The translations under genes were made by a program, and so were the position numbers. From Nostoc spongiaeforme FACHB-130 (lineage in GTDB: Bacteria; Cyanobacteriota; Cyanobacteriia; Cyanobacteriales; Nostocaceae), in assembly GCF_014698475.1 (NCBI RefSeq), contig NZ_JACJTB010000007.1, positions 1 to 64,000 of the forward strand: a stretch of 64,000 nucleotides of DNA, in the 5' to 3' direction. Positions 53,330 to 62,108 of this stretch are shown here, piece by piece (position 1 is the first letter of the stretch; the number at the start of each line of letters is the position of its first letter). The notes beneath the pieces were generated by a model, which worked only from the letters and a program-made list of their open reading frames with translations, was not told where the DNA came from and did not search any database.

Positions 53330-54400
53330 TTAAATTGTGACTGTAAAGATACTACCCCTAGATTGATTATTTTCAATGGTAATTGTGCCGCAATGTGCCT
53401 CGACTGCCATTTTACAAAAAGCTAATCCTAAGCCAATTTGCGACACATCAGGCATCCTGGTTCCTACTTCATATTTCTCAAAAATAATTTTGCGTAAATC
53501 TTCAGAAACCCCTTTGCCAGAATCAATCACTTGTAATTTAGCCCCGCCTGTTGGTAAATATTCCGCACGCAAGGTAACTTGTGAATTTGATGGAGAAAAC
53601 TTAATGGCATTAGTGAATAAATTATCTAAAACGCGGCGGAACATTAAAGCATCGATTTCAATTGTGTCACCGGGGTTTGGTAATTCACTAATGAAGGTGA
53701 TTTTCTTTTGAGCGGCGATCGCTTCGACATCGGATAATGCTGACTTACACAAAGAATGTAAATCGACTGGACTGTAATTGAGAACCATTTTGCCTGATTC
53801 CAGCTTCGCCATCAGCAACAAGCTATCAATTAAAGATTGGAGTTGTTGTCCAGCCAGTAAAACTTGCTCGACTTTGCCTTGTTGCTGTTTTTGAGATAAG
53901 CCGGGAAATTTCAGCATCTCAGCCCCTAAAACAATACTAGCCAAAGGATTTCGCAAATCATGGACAATCATGTTTACCATGTCTTCTCGCAGTTTGAGCA
54001 ATAGTTGCAGGCTGTCATACTGCTGTTTAATCCGCAACATAGAATTAACTCTGGCGCGTAATTCTACACCATTAACGGGTTTACTAATAAAGTCATCTGC
54101 ACCTGTAGCCAGACATCGAGCTAAATCTTCTTTAGCTGTTAATGCCGTCACCATAATAATTGGTACTGCTTGCCACTTGGGTTGGGACTTGATGCGTTTG
54201 CAGACTTCCATTCCATCCAGATCAGGCATCATCACATCAAGCAGAATTAGATCAGGCTGAAAACTATCAAGGCGACTTAGGGCTTGTTGACCATCAGGAG
54301 CATAGTGTAACTGGTAGTTTTCACCATCCAGCAAAGTTTCAACAACATCAAAGTTATCCGGTTCATCATCAATGACTAAAATAGTGGGTTGAGTATCCAT
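53330..54400 (-). CDS. Hybrid response regulator-histidine kinase
   Basis: The 356-residue protein has an N-terminal receiver (phospho-acceptor D55 in LILLDVMMPDLDG, K107 in ISKPV), then HisKA with H147 (VHDLRNPLAS) and HATPase with N box DNLFTNAIKFSP and G boxes DSGKGV and GLGLAFC. There is no membrane part or sensor domain, so its input is phosphotransfer. Its start lies 12 bp after the end of the giant kinase gene on the same strand, so they form an operon and probably a phosphorelay. Confidence 0.93.
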   Translation of the reverse strand: MDTQPTILVIDDEPDNFDVVETLLDGENYQLHYAPDGQQALSRLDSFQPDLILLDVMMPDLDGMEVCKRIKSQPKWQAVPIIMVTALTAKEDLARCLATGADDFISKPVNGVELRARVNSMLRIKQQYDSLQLLLKLREDMVNMIVHDLRNPLASIVLGAEMLKFPGLSQKQQQGKVEQVLLAGQQLQSLIDSLLLMAKLESGKMVLNYSPVDLHSLCKSALSDVEAIAAQKKITFISELPNPGDTIEIDALMFRRVLDNLFTNAIKFSPSNSQVTLRAEYLPTGGAKLQVIDSGKGVSEDLRKIIFEKYEVGTRMPDVSQIGLGLAFCKMAVEAHCGTITIENNQSRGSIFTVTI

Positions 54401-54412
54401 TGAAAATTTTTA

Positions 54413-57400
54413 TTATCTTTCTAAAAGTTTTTGAATTGTGGCTACAAGTTGTTTAAGTTTTACAGGTTTAGTTAAATATTCATTTGCTCCAGCAGCTAAA
54501 CAAGTTTCGCGATCGCCTGGCATTGCTAAAGCTGTCAGCGCAATCATCGGGATATTCACAAACTGCTGATCACCACGGATGCGGCGCATTGCCTCTAAGC
54601 CATCCATTCCCGGCATTTGAATATCCATCACAACTAAGTCAGGGCGTTGAAATTTCACCAGATCAATAGCTTGTTGTCCATTGTTGGCGAAAATCAAATC
54701 ATAACCGCGACTTGCCAGATAACCAGACATCGTATCAATATTTGCTTGATTATCTTCTACTAGTAAAATCACAGGATTAGCTAACGCTGCTTCTGGCGAT
54801 AAATAGAGATTTTGTGTTTCAGAAGAGGTAGAATTTCGCAGTTTGCTGATCATTGCCTGGAGTTGCTCGCGGGTGATCGGTTTCACTAAATATTCAAATG
54901 CACCTTGAGCCAGTCCTTTGGCACGCTCATCTACCACAGAAAAGATAATCACAGGAATATTTTGAGTTTGGGGATGAGTCTTGAGTTGATGAAGCACATC
55001 CCAACCCGATAGGTTAGGTAGTTGCAAATCCAAGATAACTAGGGCAGGTTGAACCCGTAGCACTTCTTCTACTGCTCCTTCGCCTTGAGGATAGGTAATG
55101 GGTTGGATTCCCATTTCCTGGAAGTAGCGAGTAATTTGGTCTGCGGCTGCTACAGAATCTTCGATAATTAAAACCTGAGCATTCTCAGCAGGCCAGCTAT
55201 GGCTGGGTAATGAAGCCGTAATTGGTGTTGTAACTATATGCTCACTGGTACGGCAGGGAACGCGGACAGTAAAACAACTTCCTTCGCCAACTTTACTGCT
55301 AACTGAGACTGTTCCTCCATGCAGCGTGGCAATGCGCTGCACTAGTGCCAAACCTAAACCTGTGCCATTGTAATGACGGTTCAGACTACTGTCAAGCTGA
55401 ACGAATGGCTGAAACAATTTGCCCATTTCTTCTGGAGCAATACCAATGCCAGTGTCAGTCACATGAAAGCAAAGATGGGCATTATTTGTGGGTGAAGTGA
55501 TTTCTGTTGTTTCCTGCCGAACTTCGATGGTGACAGAACCTCCTTCTGGAGTGAATTTGACTGCATTGCTTAGTAGATTGATCAGTACTTGACGTAGACG
55601 ACGCTCATCTACTTGGATGCTGTTGATATTGCCATCAATATAAGTATGGAGGCGGATATTCTTTTTTAACGCCATTTGTTTGACAAAGGTGAGACTGGCA
55701 TCACACAAACTTCTGACGGAAACATCACTTAATTGCAATTCCAGTTTGCCAGACTCGATTTTTGATAAGTCGAGGATGTCATTGATTAGTTCGAGTAAAT
55801 GTCTGCCACTACGTTCAATGGTGGCGATCGCTTTGACTTGACGCTCATTTAGTAAGCCAAACACATTTTCTTGTAAACCCTCCGACATCCCCAAAATCGC
55901 ATTTAGGGGTGTTCGCAATTCATGGCTCATGTTGGCAAGAAATTCGTCTTTGAGACGTGTGGCGCGAGCCAGTTCAATGTTAGTGTTCAGCAGTTGCTTA
56001 TTAGTTTCTCGTAGTTCTTCTTCAGCTTGTTTGCGATCGCGAATATCAAATAAGGTGGCACGATTATATAAATAATTGCCATCAGCATCTTTCACCGCCG
56101 TGGCGTTAATCAAGACTGGTAAGATTGTGCCATCTTTACACACCATTTCATACTCTAAATCTTTGACCCAGCCCTGTTGTTTGAAGCGAGAATAGTTCTG
56201 CTCAAAGGCCAAGCGACTATCTGTGGTAAAAAAGTTGACCAATGGTTGATCAATCATTTCTTCACGGCTATAACCCAACCATTGTAATTCTGTCTCGTTA
56301 ACTTTAATAAACCGCCCTTCTTGATCTAGGGAATGATAGCCACAAGGAGCATTATTGTATAAATCTTCAACTTCAGAGGCATATTTCGCTAGAGCTTCTT
56401 GGGCTTGTTTGCGATCGCTAATATCAGTTATCCGCACTATATTCATGGTACGTCCGGCCACAGTAATGGGCTTGGCGGCAATGTTTCCCCAAAAAATATT
56501 AGCTTGCAACGTCACATATTCAATTTCGCGGCTCCAGACTCCTTGAGACTCCATTTCTGCCATAATTGCCTCGGTTTCCTGGGCTGTGAATGGTTTACGC
56601 TGGAGGGTCTGACCACTAATATTCATTAATTCAATTTTGTCAGCCGCCTCAAATAATTCCACTGCCCGACGATTACAATCTAAGGTGAGGAGCGTTGACG
56701 AATCAACTAAAAAAATTGCATCGGCCGATTCGTTAAAAATGGCTTCCCGCAAATCTCGGTTGCGGATCAGCTCTTGTTGAGCTTGTTTGTGATCGGTAAT
56801 GTCAAAGTTCACACCAATCACTCGTACAGGTTCACCTTGCGCGTCTCGTTTGAGAATACCATAGCCTTTGAGGAAACGAATTGCGCCACTCGGCTGTATA
56901 ATCCGAAACTCAACATCATATTCTTGCTTGCCTTCAATCACTTGCTGAATGTTCGCTAACATATAATCCCAATCTTCTGGGTGCAAGAAATTCAACCAAG
57001 CTTCATAAGTACCACTAAACTCCCCTGGACTTAACCCGTACAGTTCATACATTTGGTCATCCCAAATTTGTTTTGCTTGGGTAAAATCATATTCCCAAAT
57101 GCCAAATTTGCCTGATTGTAGTGCTAAGGTCAGCCTTTCTGAGAGATGATGCAGTTGTTCTTCGGTTTGTTTGCGACTGGTAATATCTGTGAGTGTGCCA
57201 ATATAACCAATTACTTCACCACTGGCGTTAGTCTCGGCTAACACATAACAGTGAAACCACTTCACACTACCATCGGGAAGTAGATGTCTACCTTCGTTGT
57301 AAAAAAGTTCATTTGGTGCTAATTCTGCTTCAAACCATTCCCGGAGAATTCGCTCACTGTCTTCTGGGTGTATAGCATCCATCCAACCTGTACCCAATCC

Positions 57401-60400
57401 GTCCGAAGTTGGTCTACCTGTCATTTCACTCCAGCGATCATTAATGTAGACACAATTACCTGCCGTATCTAGCCGGAAAATAGCTACAGGAGCGGCTTTG
57501 GCTAAGGTGGCATAACGGTGTTCACTGTTCCGTAGAGCTTCTTCGGCTTGGCGGCGATCGCTGATATCTGTTAATGTTCCAATGTAGCCAGTGATGTTAC
57601 CATTGATGTCAATTTCAGGCACTGCCTGGACATAAAACCAACTGATACTACCATCTGGACGCAGATGTCTACCCTCACCCTCATAGTATTCTCTGGGGTC
57701 AACAATACCCTGCTCAAATTTAAGTTCCCATTCTTGCTTTAAGCGGCCGCGATCGTCTGGGTGTACGGCTGCTATCCAACCCATCCCTAAACCGTCCGGG
57801 GTTGGTCTACCTGTCATTTCGCTCCAGCGATCGTTGACGTAAATACATTGACCAGCAGCATCCAATCGGAAAATGCCCACAGGTGCGGCTTCTGTTAAAT
57901 GAGCATAGCGGCGCTCGCTCTCGCGCAGTGCTTCTTCTGCTTGTTTGCGTTCCGTGATGTCGGTAAAGGTGCCAATGTAACTAATAATAGTCCCGAAAGG
58001 ATTAGTTTCTGCTAGGAGTTGCAAGTAAAACCAAGTAATACTACCATCTGTATGTAAATACCTACCTTCTTGGCGGATTTGCCACAATCCTTGAGATAAC
58101 TGCATCCACAAACAATCGCTGTCTTCTGGATGTAAACTTTCTAACCAACCCATTGCCATTGCTGCTGATATTGGTCTACCTGTAAGCTTGCTCCAGTAAT
58201 CATTCACGTAAATACATTGACCAGTAGTATCCAGCCGGAAAATCGCCACTGGTGCGGCTTCTGTTAAAGTTTCATAACGGCGTTGGCTTTCTTTGAGGGC
58301 AGCTTCTATTTGTTTTTGCTGAGTAATATCTTTGGCAATCCCTAAAAATCCGATATTGTTACCTTCTATATCTAGCAAGGTTTTCACTGACAAAAATACA
58401 GGGAAGCGAGAACCATCTTTGCGAATGTAAGTCCATTCATTTTCATAGGTGTTGCCATTTTGAGTGACAGTCATAAAAAATTCTGCCCCAGGGGCAATTT
58501 CTCTCCCCAGTTTCTCAGAAAGCTCTACTGCTCGTTGTTGGAGTTCTTCTGGCTCATGAAAAATACTGGGCTTGATTTGATTTATAACTTCATCTGCTGT
58601 GTAGCCCAACATTTTTTGAGCAGCCTTGTTAAAGGTTTGGATACCATTGGCATTATTGAAAATAATTGCATAGTCGCTGCCATCTAAAATTGCTTGTTGC
58701 AACCGATTGACGGCAATTAATTGGGCTTCGATTTGTTTGCGTTTGGTAATGTCAACGTGGCAACCAATCATTCGTAGCGGATTACCATTTTGATCCCAAG
58801 CAATGACGCGCCCAGAACAAATGACCCAAACGGTAGAACCATCTTTATGTTGATACCGTACCTCGCAATGATAAGGAACTTCTCCACGACTTTGGATATG
58901 TTGTTGGAACATTTCTAGGGCATTGGCTAAATCTTCTGGAAAAATCAGCCGTTGCCATGTTTCTGGTGTGTTGGGCAACTCATGATCTTCGTAGCCAAAC
59001 ATTTGCTTGAAGGTGGGGCTGAGGTACTCCTGATTGTTGGGAATATCCCAGTCCCAATAACCTGCTAGACTTACTTCTAGAACTTGCTCCAAGAGATTTA
59101 ATTCCATTCGCAGCATTTCTGATTGCTGCCGTTCGGCTTCTGAGTGTTTGCGTTCGGTAATGTCTGTTAACACACCTAGCACTCTGAGCAGTTGTCCAGT
59201 CTTGTTGTAGATCCCTCTGCCCTTAACGGATACCCAGTGAATGCTGCTATCTTGCCAAATAACGCGGTATTCCACAGCATAATCGGTTTGGGTAGCGATC
59301 GCTTTTCTCAATTCCTGCTCTACCCATTGCCGATCTTCTGGATATACCTGACTCAACCACTGTTCTAAAGTCAACAGCACATCACTGGATTTTGAGCAAA
59401 CACCGTGAATTGCATTTTGACTAGCTAAGATTTGATTAGTAATTGGATTCCACTCCCAATAGCCAATGCCAGTAAAATTTAAGGTCAGCTTGAGTTTCTC
59501 TTCACTGGTTTTTAATGCTGCTTCGGCACGTTGACGTTCTGCTAGTTCTGTTTTTAATTGTTCATAAGCACTCGCTTGTTGAATGGCGATCGCAATTTGC
59601 ACCCCTAATTGCTCTAACAAGTCCAACTCTACCGCTTGCCAGTGGCGAAAAGTACTACATTGTTGAGCAATTAATAATCCCCATAATTGCTCTTTGACCA
59701 AAATCGGGACTACCACATAGGCTTTGACTTCAAATTGTTCTAAAAGATATAAATGACATTTGGTTAAGCCAGCTTGATAAATATTATCGATGGCTCTTTT
59801 TTTACCTTGGTGATAATCACGCCCTCCTCCCTGTTGAAAGCAAGTATCTTGGATTTGCTTTCCTAATGCAATTGTCCAACCAGGTAGCACTGATTCGGCT
59901 ACAATACTGCCACTCATATTCGACTGAAACTGATAAACAAGTACGCGGTCGGCTTGTAAAAATTGCCGTACTTCTGTGGCTGTGGTACTAAGAATTTCTT
60001 CGAGTTGCAGCGATTGGCGAATGCGTAAAGCGATCGTGGCAATGAGTTGTTGTTGTTCCTGAATTTGTTCTAACTTGCGAGTCAGATATATTCGTTCTAC
60101 TGCATGATGAATGGCACTGTGTAAGGCTTTGGGCGTGAAATGATTTTTCACCAAGTAATCTTGAGCGCCATGTTTCATGGCCTGAACAGCAATCATTTCA
60201 TCGCCTGCTCCTGTCAGCATAATCACAGCAGATTGCCGATTCTTCAGCTTTTCTCTCAGCTGTTGCAAAAAATCTATTCCATCCCCATCAGGCAATAAAT
60301 AATCCAGCAAAATTACATCTGGTGTTTGTTGCTCACACCATATCATCGCTTGTGCTGCTGTCTCAAATTCTAAAATTTCATAAGACTGCAATCTGTCGTG

Positions 60401-60481
60401 CTGTAAATACTGACGATAGATATAACGATCTACAGCAGAATCATCAATTAAGAAGATAGTAAGGAAAGAGCGATCGCTCAT
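54413..60481 (-). CDS. Giant hybrid kinase: REC-GAF(CBCR-like)-9 PAS-HisKA-HATPase-REC-REC
   Basis: The 2022-residue protein contains, in order, a receiver (D60 in ILLDYLLPDGDG), a GAF domain (about 150-305), about nine PAS/PAC domains (325-1480), HisKA (H about 1519 in NMSHELRTPLNA), HATPase (about 1630-1745) and two receivers (D about 1816 and about 1950). The GAF has both D212-T-C214-F (DXCF motif) and C242-H243, 28 residues apart, with LWGLLIAQQC after it, as in dual-Cys cyanobacteriochromes. PAS 4-6 are near copies of each other (RFxVND-type IFRLD then YVNDRWSEMTGRP). No membrane segment was seen. It is co-transcribed with the kinase at 53330-54400. Confidence 0.92.
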   Translation of the reverse strand: MSDRSFLTIFLIDDSAVDRYIYRQYLQHDRLQSYEILEFETAAQAMIWCEQQTPDVILLDYLLPDGDGIDFLQQLREKLKNRQSAVIMLTGAGDEMIAVQAMKHGAQDYLVKNHFTPKALHSAIHHAVERIYLTRKLEQIQEQQQLIATIALRIRQSLQLEEILSTTATEVRQFLQADRVLVYQFQSNMSGSIVAESVLPGWTIALGKQIQDTCFQQGGGRDYHQGKKRAIDNIYQAGLTKCHLYLLEQFEVKAYVVVPILVKEQLWGLLIAQQCSTFRHWQAVELDLLEQLGVQIAIAIQQASAYEQLKTELAERQRAEAALKTSEEKLKLTLNFTGIGYWEWNPITNQILASQNAIHGVCSKSSDVLLTLEQWLSQVYPEDRQWVEQELRKAIATQTDYAVEYRVIWQDSSIHWVSVKGRGIYNKTGQLLRVLGVLTDITERKHSEAERQQSEMLRMELNLLEQVLEVSLAGYWDWDIPNNQEYLSPTFKQMFGYEDHELPNTPETWQRLIFPEDLANALEMFQQHIQSRGEVPYHCEVRYQHKDGSTVWVICSGRVIAWDQNGNPLRMIGCHVDITKRKQIEAQLIAVNRLQQAILDGSDYAIIFNNANGIQTFNKAAQKMLGYTADEVINQIKPSIFHEPEELQQRAVELSEKLGREIAPGAEFFMTVTQNGNTYENEWTYIRKDGSRFPVFLSVKTLLDIEGNNIGFLGIAKDITQQKQIEAALKESQRRYETLTEAAPVAIFRLDTTGQCIYVNDYWSKLTGRPISAAMAMGWLESLHPEDSDCLWMQLSQGLWQIRQEGRYLHTDGSITWFYLQLLAETNPFGTIISYIGTFTDITERKQAEEALRESERRYAHLTEAAPVGIFRLDAAGQCIYVNDRWSEMTGRPTPDGLGMGWIAAVHPDDRGRLKQEWELKFEQGIVDPREYYEGEGRHLRPDGSISWFYVQAVPEIDINGNITGYIGTLTDISDRRQAEEALRNSEHRYATLAKAAPVAIFRLDTAGNCVYINDRWSEMTGRPTSDGLGTGWMDAIHPEDSERILREWFEAELAPNELFYNEGRHLLPDGSVKWFHCYVLAETNASGEVIGYIGTLTDITSRKQTEEQLHHLSERLTLALQSGKFGIWEYDFTQAKQIWDDQMYELYGLSPGEFSGTYEAWLNFLHPEDWDYMLANIQQVIEGKQEYDVEFRIIQPSGAIRFLKGYGILKRDAQGEPVRVIGVNFDITDHKQAQQELIRNRDLREAIFNESADAIFLVDSSTLLTLDCNRRAVELFEAADKIELMNISGQTLQRKPFTAQETEAIMAEMESQGVWSREIEYVTLQANIFWGNIAAKPITVAGRTMNIVRITDISDRKQAQEALAKYASEVEDLYNNAPCGYHSLDQEGRFIKVNETELQWLGYSREEMIDQPLVNFFTTDSRLAFEQNYSRFKQQGWVKDLEYEMVCKDGTILPVLINATAVKDADGNYLYNRATLFDIRDRKQAEEELRETNKQLLNTNIELARATRLKDEFLANMSHELRTPLNAILGMSEGLQENVFGLLNERQVKAIATIERSGRHLLELINDILDLSKIESGKLELQLSDVSVRSLCDASLTFVKQMALKKNIRLHTYIDGNINSIQVDERRLRQVLINLLSNAVKFTPEGGSVTIEVRQETTEITSPTNNAHLCFHVTDTGIGIAPEEMGKLFQPFVQLDSSLNRHYNGTGLGLALVQRIATLHGGTVSVSSKVGEGSCFTVRVPCRTSEHIVTTPITASLPSHSWPAENAQVLIIEDSVAAADQITRYFQEMGIQPITYPQGEGAVEEVLRVQPALVILDLQLPNLSGWDVLHQLKTHPQTQNIPVIIFSVVDERAKGLAQGAFEYLVKPITREQLQAMISKLRNSTSSETQNLYLSPEAALANPVILLVEDNQANIDTMSGYLASRGYDLIFANNGQQAIDLVKFQRPDLVVMDIQMPGMDGLEAMRRIRGDQQFVNIPMIALTALAMPGDRETCLAAGANEYLTKPVKLKQLVATIQKLLER

Positions 60482-61257
60482 AAGTCAAAGATACCGACGC
60501 GATAGAATTATAGACCTTGATTAATCCAGACTACTCTCAACAGGGTGGCAGAACAGTCGCAATACCTCTTTATGTTTATACTTCCCAAAAAACCTAATCT
60601 TCATAATAAACTTTTGTATCCAAATCCTCATTCAGTGCTATGCACAAATGAGTTTCGCAAACATACTTAAGAACCCACGTACAGCTTTCCGTAGACAGGA
60701 CTTACACACCGAGACGAAAAATAAGGGGTTGAAGGAAGGATAAAGGGGTATGGTGTAGGTGTTTAAAACCCTTACACCCCTTCACCGTTGAACCTTACAC
60801 CCCTTCTCAACAGATCACCTTTGTGCATGATCATCAGGCGCTACCTCCCCTCAAACTTGCGGATCATCCAGTCAAGTACCTCCGTATTCTCGCTCTAATG
60901 CAAAATTCCTACACAAGTAAATTCTCTCAAATTCATCAGTAACAAATTTCCTGTTTTTCCTCGATTCTTTTTTGCTCAGAAACTTGAATAATAAAGTTAT
61001 GGTAAAGACAAAGGAGTGAATCACTTCCTGATGTAATTGCCAGAGGTTTTTAAATTTTTAGTTATCTTAATTCAAAAACTCAAATCAATTCTGCATCTAC
61101 CTTGAGATTCTTTAATTCTCAATTGAGACTAACTCCCAATTCGTAACTCTTTCTCCTCCTAGCTAATAGCTAGACATAAGAATAGATTTTTTGTAATTGT
61201 CGTTAGTTTATTTGAGAAAAGTAGATTTAACTACAATCACCAAAGGAGTGTAGAATT
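60482..61257. other. 776-bp intergenic region with a dispersed repeat
   Basis: A family 2 repeat lies at 60699-60828. The rest is AT-rich with no reading frame of note. A divergent promoter pair is expected, one for the giant kinase and one for the small ORF at 61258. Confidence 0.5.
60699..60828. repeat. MITE-like dispersed repeat (family 2), copy 3
   Basis: The ends are GACTTACACACC and, inverted, GCACAAAGGTGATCTGTTGAG, matching copies 1 and 2 in the reverse sense. The interior has GGGGT runs on one side and ACCCC runs on the other that can pair. Confidence 0.6.
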
Positions 61258-61554
61258 ATGTCTTTCGCAGGTATCACAAGTCATTCTCATCAAGCACTAC
61301 ACAAAGCAAAAAAAGCCAAAACTTTCGCTAATCCTATTAATATCGTGTTTTTTGTAAGTTCCTGTATCATTCTATCAACTTCTAGCTTGATGATACTCTC
61401 TTCTGTTATTCCTTCAGTTACTTCTGCTATCTCATCACCTAATGCTCATCCGACATCGATTCCTTGGATTAACAATGAGTCCGAATGTCAACATACTGGC
61501 AGAAGTTGGCAGAATAATAAGTGCTGGGATAATGAACATAGCTTAATGTTTTAA
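61258..61554 (+). CDS. Small membrane or secreted protein, unrecognised
   Basis: The 98-residue product follows a strong AAAGGAG site 9 nt before the ATG, the main reason to believe it. It has a polar, Lys-rich start, one hydrophobic helix (about 28-54, INIVFFVSSCIILSTSS), then a Ser/Pro-rich stretch and a C-terminal ESECQHTGRSWQNNKCW pair of Cys that could form a disulfide. The helix could be an uncleaved anchor or signal. I do not recognise the family. Confidence 0.5.
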   Translation: MSFAGITSHSHQALHKAKKAKTFANPINIVFFVSSCIILSTSSLMILSSVIPSVTSAISSPNAHPTSIPWINNESECQHTGRSWQNNKCWDNEHSLMF

Positions 61555-62108
61555 TACTCAATCACAATCCTTCATAGAGATATGTATTGCCATAGCTTAA
61601 CAAGTACTACTCACAAACATCATGCTTTCTTAAAACAGTTTTTAGCTAGTATTCCGCCGCAAACAGCAGCAACTTTTACGGAAATACAATTAATAGCATC
61701 CAACAAGCATTTCAACATAAATTTAGTAATTGTTCGTCTGTGGATACCAAATTCTCTATTCCCTTACCTAAGCAACATTTTTCTCTAACATTAAGGTTTG
61801 GCAAGGATAGAAAATCCCAAATCCGCCTCAAATACCCAATTTATCAGCAGTTAAATCAAGTAATAGTTACCAAATCTGGTTTAAGAATTATTACAGCCTT
61901 GATGGGTACACTTTGTATGATAGAGGTAGTGCCGTCAATTCCCACAAATTTATTCCCTGTAAAAATGTCGATATCTGACCATCCTTGACTGGCAAGTTTA
62001 AGATTACTTCTGATCATAGAAAACACTGAGGTGTATTAAATTTTTGTAAGCAAAGATATTAATGATACCTGATATCCCATCATCTATCTTGTTCCAAACA
62101 TCTATATA
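61555..62108. other. 554-bp region with no supported gene
   Basis: Two short frames (61582-61788 and 61740-61988) have no ribosome site and no family-like sequence. They overlap each other in different frames and look like chance. The last 100 bases should hold the promoter of the CBS-PAS gene. Confidence 0.45.

Noticed and set aside
61582-61988. Two overlapping short frames before the CBS-PAS gene
   Set aside because: They overlap in different frames, lack ribosome sites and do not resemble proteins.
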